The position numbers were made by a program, and so were the translations under genes. 64,000 nucleotides of DNA from RBG-16-57-11 sp964503145 (GTDB lineage: Bacteria > Chloroflexota > Anaerolineae > Anaerolineales > UBA4823), in assembly GCA_964503145.1 (NCBI GenBank), contig CAZCYV010000001.1, forward strand, positions 744,001-808,000, written 5' to 3'. Shown here one piece after another: positions 42,248-50,446 of this stretch. The notes under the pieces were generated by a model, which was given only the letters and a program-made list of their open reading frames with translations, was not told where the DNA came from and did no database searches. Numbering within the stretch: the stretch's first letter is position 1; every line of letters starts with the position of its first letter.

Positions 42248-42712
42248 ATGAGCCACATCACTTCCGTTCCCACCTCCAAACCTGCGCCAGCCTCCCCGCT
42301 GGTCACACGGCGCAATTTCATCCAGCTTGCCCTGGCCGCGCTGGGCGCTTCCTGGTTAGGGCTGCTGGTGCAATCCTGGCTTTTCCCGGCGAAGACCTCC
42401 ACCCAGGAGGCCAAACCGGTGGAAATTGCGCTCTCCGAGCTACCCGTCGGCAGCGTGAAGACCATCGCCTACGGGGGGACGCCAGTGGTGGTGCTGCGCA
42501 CCGCCGAGAGCACCCGGGCATTTTCCCTGGTCTGCACGCACTTAGGCTGCATTGTCCAGTGGCAGGAGGGATCCAAGGAGTTCTACTGCCCCTGCCACGA
42601 TGGTCGCTTCGATCAGTTCGGCGAAGTGATCGCCGGTCCGCCGCCGGTGCCCCTGGAGCAGATCCCGGTAAGCGTGCAGGGAGAGCGCGTCATTGTCGGT
42701 GAAACGGCATGA
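42248..42712 (+). CDS. Tat-exported Rieske iron-sulfur protein within the dsr locus
   Basis: A 154-aa Rieske protein. It has a Tat motif (TRRNFIQLALAALGASWLGL) and uncleaved helix, then CTHLGCIVQW and CPCHDGRF ligand boxes. The linker region KPVEIALSELPVGS resembles Rieske subunits of bc complexes. No cytochrome b gene accompanies it here. Between DsrJ and a Qrc-like complex it may link quinone or DsrJ haems to the monohaem cytochrome that follows. It is distinct in sequence from the Rieske protein of the bc operon at 10 kb. Confidence 0.9.
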   Translation: MSHITSVPTSKPAPASPLVTRRNFIQLALAALGASWLGLLVQSWLFPAKTSTQEAKPVEIALSELPVGSVKTIAYGGTPVVVLRTAESTRAFSLVCTHLGCIVQWQEGSKEFYCPCHDGRFDQFGEVIAGPPPVPLEQIPVSVQGERVIVGETA

Positions 42713-42731
42713 GAGACACATCGAGGTGCGC

Positions 42732-43109
42732 ATGAAACGTTACACGCTACCGGTCATCCTGTCTTTGCTGGTGCTGCTGGCGACGCTGGCGGCGCTGGTT
42801 CACCCCCAGGCTGCCCAGGCGCTGCCGGAATATTCCGCCCAAACCGGCGAACCTTGCGCCACTTGCCATCTCAGTCCTTCGGGCGGCGGGCCGCGTGGCC
42901 TGCGCGGCCAGGCCTGGGTGGGCAGCGGCAAACCGGGCACGGTGCCGGCGCTCAAGGAAGCGTTGGAGTTGCTGGGCATCCGCCTGGAGGTGGACGAAAG
43001 CCAGTATCAGGCCAGCGGCGAGCCTGCGCCGCAGCCCCAGCCGCCGAGTGTTCAGCCCGCGCAGGTAGAACGCATCCATGATCACCTGAAATCTTTCGGC
43101 GGGAATTAG
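42732..43109 (+). CDS. Small monohaem cytochrome c
   Basis: A 125-aa exported protein: signal peptide to about residue 30 (AQA cleavage site), then CATCH with a following LSPSGGGPRGLRGQ segment, and a Pro/Gln-rich linker ending in a helix (RIHDHLKSFGGN). One haem. The ATG is chosen because GAGGTG precedes it and it starts the signal peptide. It lies between the Rieske gene and the molybdopterin-fold subunit gene, so it could be the soluble electron donor or acceptor of either. Confidence 0.8.
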   Translation: MKRYTLPVILSLLVLLATLAALVHPQAAQALPEYSAQTGEPCATCHLSPSGGGPRGLRGQAWVGSGKPGTVPALKEALELLGIRLEVDESQYQASGEPAPQPQPPSVQPAQVERIHDHLKSFGGN

Positions 43110-43113
43110 CGCT

Positions 43114-45513
43114 ATGGAAAACTCACCCGATCAGAACCCCAAACCCGTCCTGACCCGCCGCGATTTCATCAAAGCTGGCGCCACGGCGACCGCCCTGGGG
43201 GCGGCTGCGCTGGCGCTGCGGCAGACTCTGGACGTTTCCAATTCTGCGACTTACTCCCCAGCGGCGCAGGCGCCGGAAGAGACCATCGTCAAGACCACCT
43301 GCGCCTTTTGCCCCTCCGGCTGCGGCCTGGATGTACGCGTGGTCAACGGCAGAGCGGTCAAAGTTGAGGGCAACCCGCTGCATCCCCTCAACCAGGGCGT
43401 GTGCTGCCTGCGCGGCCAGGTCTCGTTGGAGGCGCTGTACAGCCCGGAGCGCCTGGCGCACCCACGCCTGCAAATGGGCAAGCGCGGCAGCGGCGACTGG
43501 AAGGAAATCTCCTGGGACGAGGCGCTGGACCTGGCGGCCAGGAAACTGGCCGAACTGCGACAGAAGGGCCAGACGCACTGCCTGGCGCTGGTGCACGGGG
43601 AACTGCGCGGCCAGATGCGCGCCTTCGTCGAGCGCTTCCTGCAGGCCTACGGCTCGCCCAACCTGATCAGTCGCAGCAGCCTGGCCGAGCAGGCCACCCG
43701 CCAGGCGATGTTTCTCACCCAGGGGATCAACGGCCTGCCGGTGTACGACCTGAACAACGCCAGTTACGTGATGACCTTTGGCGGCAACCTGTTGGAGACC
43801 AGCCGCAACGTGATGGTCTATCTGGGAGCGGCGGCGTTCATGCGCCGCGGCCGGCCCCAGCGTGGCAAGCTGGTGGCGGTGCACCCGCGCCTCTCCCTGA
43901 CCGGCATCAAGGCCGACGAATGGGTGCCCATCCGCCCAGGGACATACGGGGCGCTGGCTTTGGGTATGGCCAATGTGATTATTAACAGCAAGCTGTACAA
44001 CGAGAGCTTCGTGCGCGATTGCACCTTCGGCTTCGAGGATTTCCAGGACGCGCAGGGCAACACCCACCAGGGCTTCAAAAGCCTGGTGCTGGAACAATAC
44101 AACCTGGAAAGGGTCTCGTTGATCACCGGCGTCCCCACCGAGACGATCGCTCGGCTGGCGGGCGAGTTCGCCACCAACCGGCCAGCCGTGGCCGTCCTGC
44201 CCAACGAAATCGCCGAGCTGGCCAGCGGCAACAGCCTGTACACCGCCATGGCAGTGCACGCCCTGAACGCCCTGGTCGGCTCGATCGACGCCGCTGGCGG
44301 CGTGCTGGTGCAGCGCTTCCCCAGCGTGGCAGATTGGCCCGAATTCACCCCCGATGCAGCGGCGCAGAGCGGCCTGGCGCAGCCTCGCCTGGATGGCGCC
44401 GGCTCCGCGGCGCTGCCCCTGGCGATCTCGGCCTACCAGAATCTGGCGGAAGCCATCCTGAGCGAGCGACCCTATCCGCTGGAGGTGTTGATGTTGCTCA
44501 ACGCCGACCCGGTGTTCGACCTGCCTGAAGGCGGGCGGATGCTGGCAGCGTTCGAGAAAGTGCCATTCATTATCAGCTTTGCCTCTACGCTAGATGAAAG
44601 CGCCGCCCTGGCGGATCTGGTCCTGCCTGCCTGCACCTTCCTGGAAGAGTGGAGCGATGACTACATGGAAGGGGTGGGCTATGCCGGGATCTCGCTGCGC
44701 CGACCGGTGGTGCCGCCGGTGCAGGATAACCGCAGCCCCGGCGACGCCTTGCTGGAGCTGGCCGCCCGCCTGGGCGGACCCGTAGCCCAGGCGTTGCCCT
44801 GGAAGAGCTACCGCCAGGTGATCGAGCACCGTCTGTCCGGCGCGCCGCTGGATTGGGAAAAGCTGGAGGCCAACGGCTTCTGGGCGGAGATGGTGTACTT
44901 CAACGCCCAGCCCGGCAGCCCGGCCTGGGGGAACGTGGTCGGCCGCGATCGCCTGAACGCCCCGCGAGATGGTCGGTTCGACTTCTTCTCACGCGAGCTT
45001 TTCGCCCTGTTCGGCGCGGAACAGGCCGACGACCTGGCCTGCCTGCCGCACTTCGATCTGCCCGGCGCGTTGGAGGAAAGCACCGCCCAGGCGCTGGAAT
45101 ATCCTTACCTGCTGGTGCCAGGCTCGCTGATCACCGAGACCCAGTCCTGGCAAGGAATCCTGCCCACCTTGCAGGAAGCGCTTGGGCTGCAGGGCAACTT
45201 CAAGTGGTCGAGCTGGGTGGAGATCAACCCCCGCGCCGCCGAAGCGTTGCACCTGAAGGATGGCGATATGGCCTGGGTAGAATCGCCCGCCGGAAAGGTG
45301 AAAGCGCCAGTGCGCATCTATCCGGGCATCTGGCCCAACGCAGTCTTCATGCCACTAGGACAGGGTCGCCACACCCTGGTTCAATGGGGCCGTCACGCGC
45401 CCAGGCAGATGGTCGTGGGCAGCAATCCAAATCGCTTGAAAGAAATTTCCACCGAACCGCTCAGCGGCCAGGCGGTGATGAGCCCGGTGCGGGTGAAGGT
45501 GTACCGGGCATGA
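43114..45513 (+). CDS. Qrc/PsrA-like molybdopterin-family catalytic subunit, possibly lacking Mo
   Basis: A 799-aa member of the DMSO reductase family. Tat signal TRRDFIKAGATATALG; an N-terminal [4Fe-4S] site with CAFCPSGCGLDV and GVCCLRGQ. The stretch where the metal-ligating Cys or Ser is expected reads ISRSSLAEQATRQAM, with Ala at the Cys position by my alignment, as in QrcB-type subunits that do not hold Mo. The rest of the fold is intact (NADPVFDLPEGG, DLVLPACTFLEEWSDDY, C-terminal beta-barrel). Together with the FeS and NrfD genes downstream it forms a membrane complex exchanging electrons between periplasmic cytochrome and menaquinone. Confidence 0.85.
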   Translation: MENSPDQNPKPVLTRRDFIKAGATATALGAAALALRQTLDVSNSATYSPAAQAPEETIVKTTCAFCPSGCGLDVRVVNGRAVKVEGNPLHPLNQGVCCLRGQVSLEALYSPERLAHPRLQMGKRGSGDWKEISWDEALDLAARKLAELRQKGQTHCLALVHGELRGQMRAFVERFLQAYGSPNLISRSSLAEQATRQAMFLTQGINGLPVYDLNNASYVMTFGGNLLETSRNVMVYLGAAAFMRRGRPQRGKLVAVHPRLSLTGIKADEWVPIRPGTYGALALGMANVIINSKLYNESFVRDCTFGFEDFQDAQGNTHQGFKSLVLEQYNLERVSLITGVPTETIARLAGEFATNRPAVAVLPNEIAELASGNSLYTAMAVHALNALVGSIDAAGGVLVQRFPSVADWPEFTPDAAAQSGLAQPRLDGAGSAALPLAISAYQNLAEAILSERPYPLEVLMLLNADPVFDLPEGGRMLAAFEKVPFIISFASTLDESAALADLVLPACTFLEEWSDDYMEGVGYAGISLRRPVVPPVQDNRSPGDALLELAARLGGPVAQALPWKSYRQVIEHRLSGAPLDWEKLEANGFWAEMVYFNAQPGSPAWGNVVGRDRLNAPRDGRFDFFSRELFALFGAEQADDLACLPHFDLPGALEESTAQALEYPYLLVPGSLITETQSWQGILPTLQEALGLQGNFKWSSWVEINPRAAEALHLKDGDMAWVESPAGKVKAPVRIYPGIWPNAVFMPLGQGRHTLVQWGRHAPRQMVVGSNPNRLKEISTEPLSGQAVMSPVRVKVYRA

Positions 45514-45545
45514 GCGACGCCCGGCCGAATACTTAGGAGGTGTTC

Positions 45546-46232
45546 ATGTCCCGTTGGGGTATGGTGATCGATCTGGATAAATGCTTCGCCTGTCAGAGCT
45601 GCACCGCAGCCTGCCGGATGGAGAACAACACCCCGGTCGCCGGTCCAAACCAGACTGGCTTGGGGCGGGCGATCCTGTGGAATGAGGTGCTGCCATTCAT
45701 CGAGGGCGAATATCCCCTGGTACACATCACGATGATCCCGCGCCCATGCATGCACTGCGACAATCCGCCCTGCACTAAAGTCTGCCCGGTGAAGGCCACC
45801 TACAAGAACGAGGAAGGCATCGTCGTGGTGGATTACGATCGCTGCATTGGCTGTCGCATGTGCACTGTGGCCTGCCCTTACGAAGTGCGCTACTTCAACT
45901 GGTATCCGCCCGAATGGCCCGAAGCGCTCAAGCAGCATCTCAACCCAGACCCAGAGACTGCGCCGCGGCCCAAGGGCGTGGTGGAAAAGTGCACTTTCTG
46001 CATCCAGCGCCTGCGCAAGGCGCGCGAACAGGCCCAGGCTCAGGGGCGCACCTTCCAGGCCACGGATTACATCCCCGCCTGCGTGCAAACCTGCACTGGA
46101 CATGCTCGCTACTTCGGCGACCTGGATGATCCCAACAGCCTGGTCTCCAAGCTGGCGCACAGCCCACGAGCCTTCCGCCTGCTGGAAGAGCTGGGCACCG
46201 AGCCTAAGGTCTATTACTTGAAACAGGGGTAA
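45546..46232 (+). CDS. Four-cluster ferredoxin subunit (QrcC/PsrB type)
   Basis: A 228-aa protein with motifs for four [4Fe-4S] clusters: CFACQSCTAACRMENN, CMHCDNPPCTKVCPV, CIGCRMCTVACPYEVR and the late CTFCIQRLR ... ACVQTC. No signal peptide, as expected for a subunit co-exported with the Tat-bearing catalytic partner. DsrO, by contrast, has its own Tat signal. AGGAGG sits 5 nt before the ATG. It wires the catalytic subunit to the NrfD subunit encoded next. Confidence 0.92.
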   Translation: MSRWGMVIDLDKCFACQSCTAACRMENNTPVAGPNQTGLGRAILWNEVLPFIEGEYPLVHITMIPRPCMHCDNPPCTKVCPVKATYKNEEGIVVVDYDRCIGCRMCTVACPYEVRYFNWYPPEWPEALKQHLNPDPETAPRPKGVVEKCTFCIQRLRKAREQAQAQGRTFQATDYIPACVQTCTGHARYFGDLDDPNSLVSKLAHSPRAFRLLEELGTEPKVYYLKQG

Positions 46233-46238
46233 GCGACC

Positions 46239-47567
46239 ATGCACCTGCACAATCCACACGAAAAAGTCATTCTGGCGCCCATTCGCAGGCCATCGCTGGT
46301 CGATCGCCTGATCTGGACCCTTCTGGCGGGGCTTGTCGCCGTGGGGCTGGCGGCCTGGGTGCGGCAGTATGTGCTTGGGCTGGGCGTGACCGGCCTGAAC
46401 CGCCCGGTGTATTGGGGCGTGTACATCACCAACTTCGTTTTCTTCATCGGGTTGGCGCACTCGGGCACCTTCATCTCGGCCATCCTGCGCATCGCCGGAC
46501 AGACCTGGCGCAAGCCGCTCACCCGCGCCGCCGAGGCGATCACCGTGTTCAGCCTACCCTTCGGCGTGGCCTCCATTCTGGCGGATATGGGGCGCCCGGA
46601 GCGCGTCTTCAACGTGATCTTCTTCGGGCGCTATCAGTCACCGATCCTGTGGGACTTCACAGCGGTGGGATTATATTTCCTGTCGAGCATCGTCTTTTTC
46701 TACCTTTCCCTGGTGCCCGACCTCGCCCGCTGCCGCGACCGGTTGACCGACCTGCCGCGCTGGCAGCGCCGGATGTATCAAATCCTGGCGCTGGGCTGGA
46801 AAGACAGCCCCGAGCAGTATCACCGTCTGGAACGGGTGCTGGACGGCATGGCGATTTTTATGACTATGCTGGTGGTCACAGTGCACACCGTGGTCTCGTG
46901 GATGTTCGGCATGACGCTGCAACCGGGCTGGCACACGGCGCTGATCGGGCCGTTCTTCTTGCTGGGAGCGATCCTATCCGGCACGGCGGCGGTGGTGATT
47001 GTGCTGGCGGTGCTGCGCAAGGTCTATCATTTCGAGCACATCCTGCATCTGGGGCTGTTCAACTCCATCCGTAAGCTGTTGATCACCTTCACCCTGGGTT
47101 GGATTTACATGATGATCGCTGAGTACCTGACCACCGGTTATGGGAATATGAAAGAAGAGATGGCGGTCTTGCAGGACAAATTCACCGGCACGTATGCGCT
47201 GATGTTCTGGAGCATGGTATTGCTGGTGTTCGTGCTACCGCTGCTCATCCTGATCTTCCGCGGCAAGAACCACATCGGCTGGATGGTCACGGCGGGCGTA
47301 CTGATCAACATCGGGATGTGGATCGAGCGCTACATCGTCATCATCCCCAGCGAAATCAGCCCGCGATTACTGGCGCACCTCGGCCAGGGGGTTTACTTAC
47401 CCACCCTGACCGAATGGCTGATCACCCTATCCTTCTTCAGCGGAATGATCTTGCTGTACATGCTTTTCACCCGCCTCTTCCCCATCATCCCCATCTGGGA
47501 GACGGCCGAAGAACTGCCGGAGAAGCGCCCGGCAGCGAGTGAACCAGAGCCAGCGGTGGGCGATTAG
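46239..47567 (+). CDS. NrfD/PsrC/QrcD family membrane subunit
   Basis: A 442-aa quinone-interacting membrane protein with about ten TM helices. Family motifs: RPVYWGVYITNFVFFIGLAH at helix 2, LADMGRPERVFNVIF, and the HTVVSWMFGMTLQPGWHTAL loop. It binds menaquinol on the outer side and carries no cofactor of its own. The C-terminal tail is acidic and Pro-rich (ETAEELPEKRP). It follows the FeS gene by 6 nt. Confidence 0.9.
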   Translation: MHLHNPHEKVILAPIRRPSLVDRLIWTLLAGLVAVGLAAWVRQYVLGLGVTGLNRPVYWGVYITNFVFFIGLAHSGTFISAILRIAGQTWRKPLTRAAEAITVFSLPFGVASILADMGRPERVFNVIFFGRYQSPILWDFTAVGLYFLSSIVFFYLSLVPDLARCRDRLTDLPRWQRRMYQILALGWKDSPEQYHRLERVLDGMAIFMTMLVVTVHTVVSWMFGMTLQPGWHTALIGPFFLLGAILSGTAAVVIVLAVLRKVYHFEHILHLGLFNSIRKLLITFTLGWIYMMIAEYLTTGYGNMKEEMAVLQDKFTGTYALMFWSMVLLVFVLPLLILIFRGKNHIGWMVTAGVLINIGMWIERYIVIIPSEISPRLLAHLGQGVYLPTLTEWLITLSFFSGMILLYMLFTRLFPIIPIWETAEELPEKRPAASEPEPAVGD

Positions 47568-47635
47568 CGCATCGCCGGTTGTCGGATTGCGAGGGCTGAA
47601 AGCCTGTAGCCAAAAGGAATGAGAGGAAAAACTGG

Positions 47636-47806
47636 ATGGATCTATCAGGCCTGGCATACGCATTGATCAACACCCCTGGCGTAGGCGGCGTGATCATCAT
47701 GACCGTCTTCGTCACTGCATGTATCATCTACTACGTACTGACGCGCTGGATTATCGCCGGCGGAGAGACTTTAGATGGCAGGAGATCCCAACAGGATGAA
47801 GGCTAG
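47636..47806 (+). CDS. 56-residue membrane protein in the Qrc-like operon
   Basis: MDLSGLAYALINTPGVGGVI opens the protein, then a TM helix (about 18-38), TRWIIAGGE and a short polar tail. AGAGG lies upstream of the ATG. The last 32 nt overlap the start of the following cytochrome gene in another frame, suggesting coupling. It is probably a small single-span subunit of the complex. I recognise no family. Confidence 0.6.
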   Translation: MDLSGLAYALINTPGVGGVIIMTVFVTACIIYYVLTRWIIAGGETLDGRRSQQDEG

Positions 47807-49736
47807 ATCACCCGTCATTTTCGCTCTGTTGGCGTTGTTGCTGGCTGGCAGCGTCATCCTGACGCGAGCCGGTTCCGTAGAGCGGGGGACCAGCCAAACC
47901 TCGGAGGCGCGTCCAACGCTCATCGCCGGCAACTATTGCGTGAGCTGCCACAGCGCCGAGGATCCGCGCCTGGAGAATCCGCTTGCCTGGCGCGGCGGCA
48001 TTGCCGTCGCCGCCGAGTCGCCCTGCCCGGCAATGCTCAAGATCAACGAAGAATTGTATTACACCGAACGCCTGCTTTTGGCGATCGACCGCTATAAGGC
48101 CACCCTGCCGGGGTATGTGAACTCAGCCAGCCTGGAATCCCGGCTGCGCAGCGCCCAGCAAGGCTATCAGCGCCTGCTGGACGCGCCGGTGACCAGCCTG
48201 GAGGCGTTCACCGCCGAGGCGCAATCGGTGCGTTACCGGCTGGGCAAGGTGTATAGCGGGGTGCAGGCGCTGGACGAAACGGCCAAACAAACTCGCGCCC
48301 TGGTAGCCAGCATTGGGGTGAGCCTGGCGCTGCTGGTTTCGCTGATCTGGGGGCTGTATCACACCCGTCACGTCTCGTGGGCGAGTTTCAGCCGCCGCCG
48401 TGGGGCGATCATCAGCGCAGCAGCCTTCGTGCTCCTGGTGTTCGCTTTCTTCGCCATGCCGCTGCTGCGCGTGCCCGCCGAGGAAGTGGAAACCGACCCC
48501 GAAGCGCAGGCGCTACAGACTACGCTGGACACTGCTCAGCGCAGAGCTATTGCCGCCGACCGCGCCCAGGCGCGGGCCTGGATGCTGGGCAAAGTGGCCG
48601 CCGCCTGGAACGCCTTCGACCCGGCGAAAGCCCAGGACGTCCTGGCGGAAGCGCTGGTCGCCTCCGAACAACAACGCATGGACGCGGTCGCCCTGTGGGG
48701 CGAGGCTGCGGCGGCCCAGGAAGCCGCAACCGGCGACCTGGCGAAACTTGAAACCGCCGGGTTGATCGTCGATCGGCTCAACTCGAGCCGCTCGCGCGCC
48801 TGGGAACTGCGCCTGATCGCCGAGGAGTGGGCAAAGCTGGATCCTCAGCGGGCCAGTCAGGTGTTGGAGGCCGCATCGAAGGTAGCGATGCAAGCGCCGG
48901 GGGTTTACCGCGATCTGGATCTGCGCGGGATCGCCGTGGCCTACGCCAGCCTCGATCCGCAGCGCGCCCGGCTGGTCGCCGGGCAGATCGCAGACCCGGC
49001 GTTGCGCGCCTGGGCGCTGCGCGAGATCGATGCCCAACCCCTCGCCTCGCAGATCGCCAACGACCCCGAGACCCCCGAAGCGCAGACCCTGGCGACGCTG
49101 CAGCGCGCCCTGGCCGGCGACCGGGCGAGCTGGCAGCAGGCCTGGGATGCCAGCCTGAACATCGCCGATCCCTTCGAGCGCAGCCGCGCCCAGGTCGAAA
49201 TCGCCCGCGGCTGGGCGACTTCCGATCCCGCGCAGGCCGTGCAGGCAGCCCAGCAAATCGAAATCCCCTTGCTGCGCGACCGGGCGCTGCGCTTTGTCAC
49301 GCTCATCACAGGAGATGCGTCACTGGTCAGCCAGATCGAAAACGTCTATGATCGGGTGATGGCGCTGACTGCCCTGGGGCAATATGCCGAAGCCCAGGAG
49401 CTGGCAGACGAGCTCAAGGAGACCTACCCGCTGCTGCCGCTGGCGCAGGCGCTGGCCTCCAGCGACCCGCAACGCGCCCTGGAGTTGGTAGATAGGCTGC
49501 AGCGTGAAGTGGACAAGGCCGCCGCTTTGCGGGCGATCGCCCTGGCGACGCGCGACCCGGCGATCTTCGAGCGGGCGCTGAACATGGCGCTGGCGGCCCG
49601 GGTGCGCAACGACGCCCTGGCCCCCGCCCAGGCCTCGCTGGATTTGGCCAGGGCCTTCATGGAGATCGACCCGGCGCTGGCGCAGCGAGCCCTGGCGCAG
49701 GCGCTGGAGATCGCCCAAAGGATTTCGACCAAATGA
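47775..49736 (+). CDS. Membrane protein with one c-haem and a helical-repeat domain
   Basis: A 653-aa protein. A hydrophobic N-terminus (about 12-31) is followed by a single CVSCH haem motif (about residue 56), a helical stretch, then two TM helices at about 177-195 and 212-232 (VASIGVSLALLVSLIWGLYH, ISAAAFVLLVFAFFA). The remaining 400 residues are regular helical repeats with recurring D-P-x-x-A cores (FDPAKAQDVLAEAL, LDPQRASQVLEAA, LDPQRARLVAGQI, SDPAQAVQAAQQI, SDPQRALELVDRL, IDPALAQRALAQAL), HEAT- or TPR-like. I know no family with this architecture. An alternative start, ATG at 47796, would shorten the N-terminus by seven residues. Confidence 0.7.
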   Translation: MAGDPNRMKARSPVIFALLALLLAGSVILTRAGSVERGTSQTSEARPTLIAGNYCVSCHSAEDPRLENPLAWRGGIAVAAESPCPAMLKINEELYYTERLLLAIDRYKATLPGYVNSASLESRLRSAQQGYQRLLDAPVTSLEAFTAEAQSVRYRLGKVYSGVQALDETAKQTRALVASIGVSLALLVSLIWGLYHTRHVSWASFSRRRGAIISAAAFVLLVFAFFAMPLLRVPAEEVETDPEAQALQTTLDTAQRRAIAADRAQARAWMLGKVAAAWNAFDPAKAQDVLAEALVASEQQRMDAVALWGEAAAAQEAATGDLAKLETAGLIVDRLNSSRSRAWELRLIAEEWAKLDPQRASQVLEAASKVAMQAPGVYRDLDLRGIAVAYASLDPQRARLVAGQIADPALRAWALREIDAQPLASQIANDPETPEAQTLATLQRALAGDRASWQQAWDASLNIADPFERSRAQVEIARGWATSDPAQAVQAAQQIEIPLLRDRALRFVTLITGDASLVSQIENVYDRVMALTALGQYAEAQELADELKETYPLLPLAQALASSDPQRALELVDRLQREVDKAAALRAIALATRDPAIFERALNMALAARVRNDALAPAQASLDLARAFMEIDPALAQRALAQALEIAQRISTK

Positions 49737-49798
49737 GCGACTTTTCGGCTTGTAGGATCATGATCTGGCAGCGTTGAGTCAAGGAGGCACATCACACC

Positions 49799-50440
49799 AT
49801 GGATTTCGTTGACCTCACCCGCATCCTTGCGTTGATTGGCATGGTCTTAGGGCTGCTCGGCATCCTGCTGCGCCTGCGCCAGATCATGAATCGACCGTTC
49901 AAGAAAGACTACTCCCGCCCGCGCAGCTCGGACCGCCAGGGCATCCTGTACGCCTTCACTTTGGGCATGGCGCCCTGGGAGAAGGAGAGCACCCGCCGAC
50001 ATTGGGTGGCTTACCTGCGCGGCATCTTCTTCCATGTGGGCGTCTTCACCGCCTTTGGCGTGCTCCTGGTCAGCCCTTGGATCGCGGCGCTGCCCAGGCT
50101 GGTCATTTGGGCGGCGATGGCGCTGACCGCTGCAGGCGCGCTTTTCGGCTTTGCCGGCATCGGCATGCGTCTGAACGGCGAAAACGAGCGCGCCCTGAGC
50201 GTGCCGGACGATTACTTTTCGGTGTTTCTGACTTCGCTGTTCAGCGCGCTGGCGTGCGGCGCGCTGATCTGGCCGGCGATATGGCCGTTTTTCTACCTGT
50301 GCACAGCCGTGCTGTGCATCTATGTGCCTTTTAGCAAGATCCGACATTGCGTGTATTTCTTTTATTCCAAGTTCTTTTTCGGTAAAAATTTCGGCCACCG
50401 CGGCGTGATTGGGCCGAATAACCGCAAGGTGATGGAGTAA
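49799..50440 (+). CDS. Second DsrM/NarI-like membrane subunit
   Basis: A 213-aa protein with about five TM helices: MDFVDLTRILALIGMVLGLLG, a cytoplasmic loop with LYAFTLGMAPWEKESTRRHW, then GIFFHVGVFTAFGVLL, WAAMALTAAGALFGFAG and a last pair ending YVPFSKIRHCVYFFYSKFFF. His residues in the helices could hold b haem. The size and partner gene match the membrane half of a DsrMK-type quinol-oxidising module. AAGGAGG is 11 nt before the ATG. It is not similar in detail to the DsrM at 39.7 kb. Confidence 0.8.
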   Translation: MDFVDLTRILALIGMVLGLLGILLRLRQIMNRPFKKDYSRPRSSDRQGILYAFTLGMAPWEKESTRRHWVAYLRGIFFHVGVFTAFGVLLVSPWIAALPRLVIWAAMALTAAGALFGFAGIGMRLNGENERALSVPDDYFSVFLTSLFSALACGALIWPAIWPFFYLCTAVLCIYVPFSKIRHCVYFFYSKFFFGKNFGHRGVIGPNNRKVME

Positions 50441-50446
50441 ACCAGC

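Noticed and set aside
45546..47567. FeS and NrfD genes as DsrO and DsrP of a DsrMKJOP complex
   Set aside because: The FeS subunit has no Tat signal of its own and both genes directly follow a Tat-bearing molybdopterin-fold subunit, so a Qrc/Psr-type complex is the better reading.
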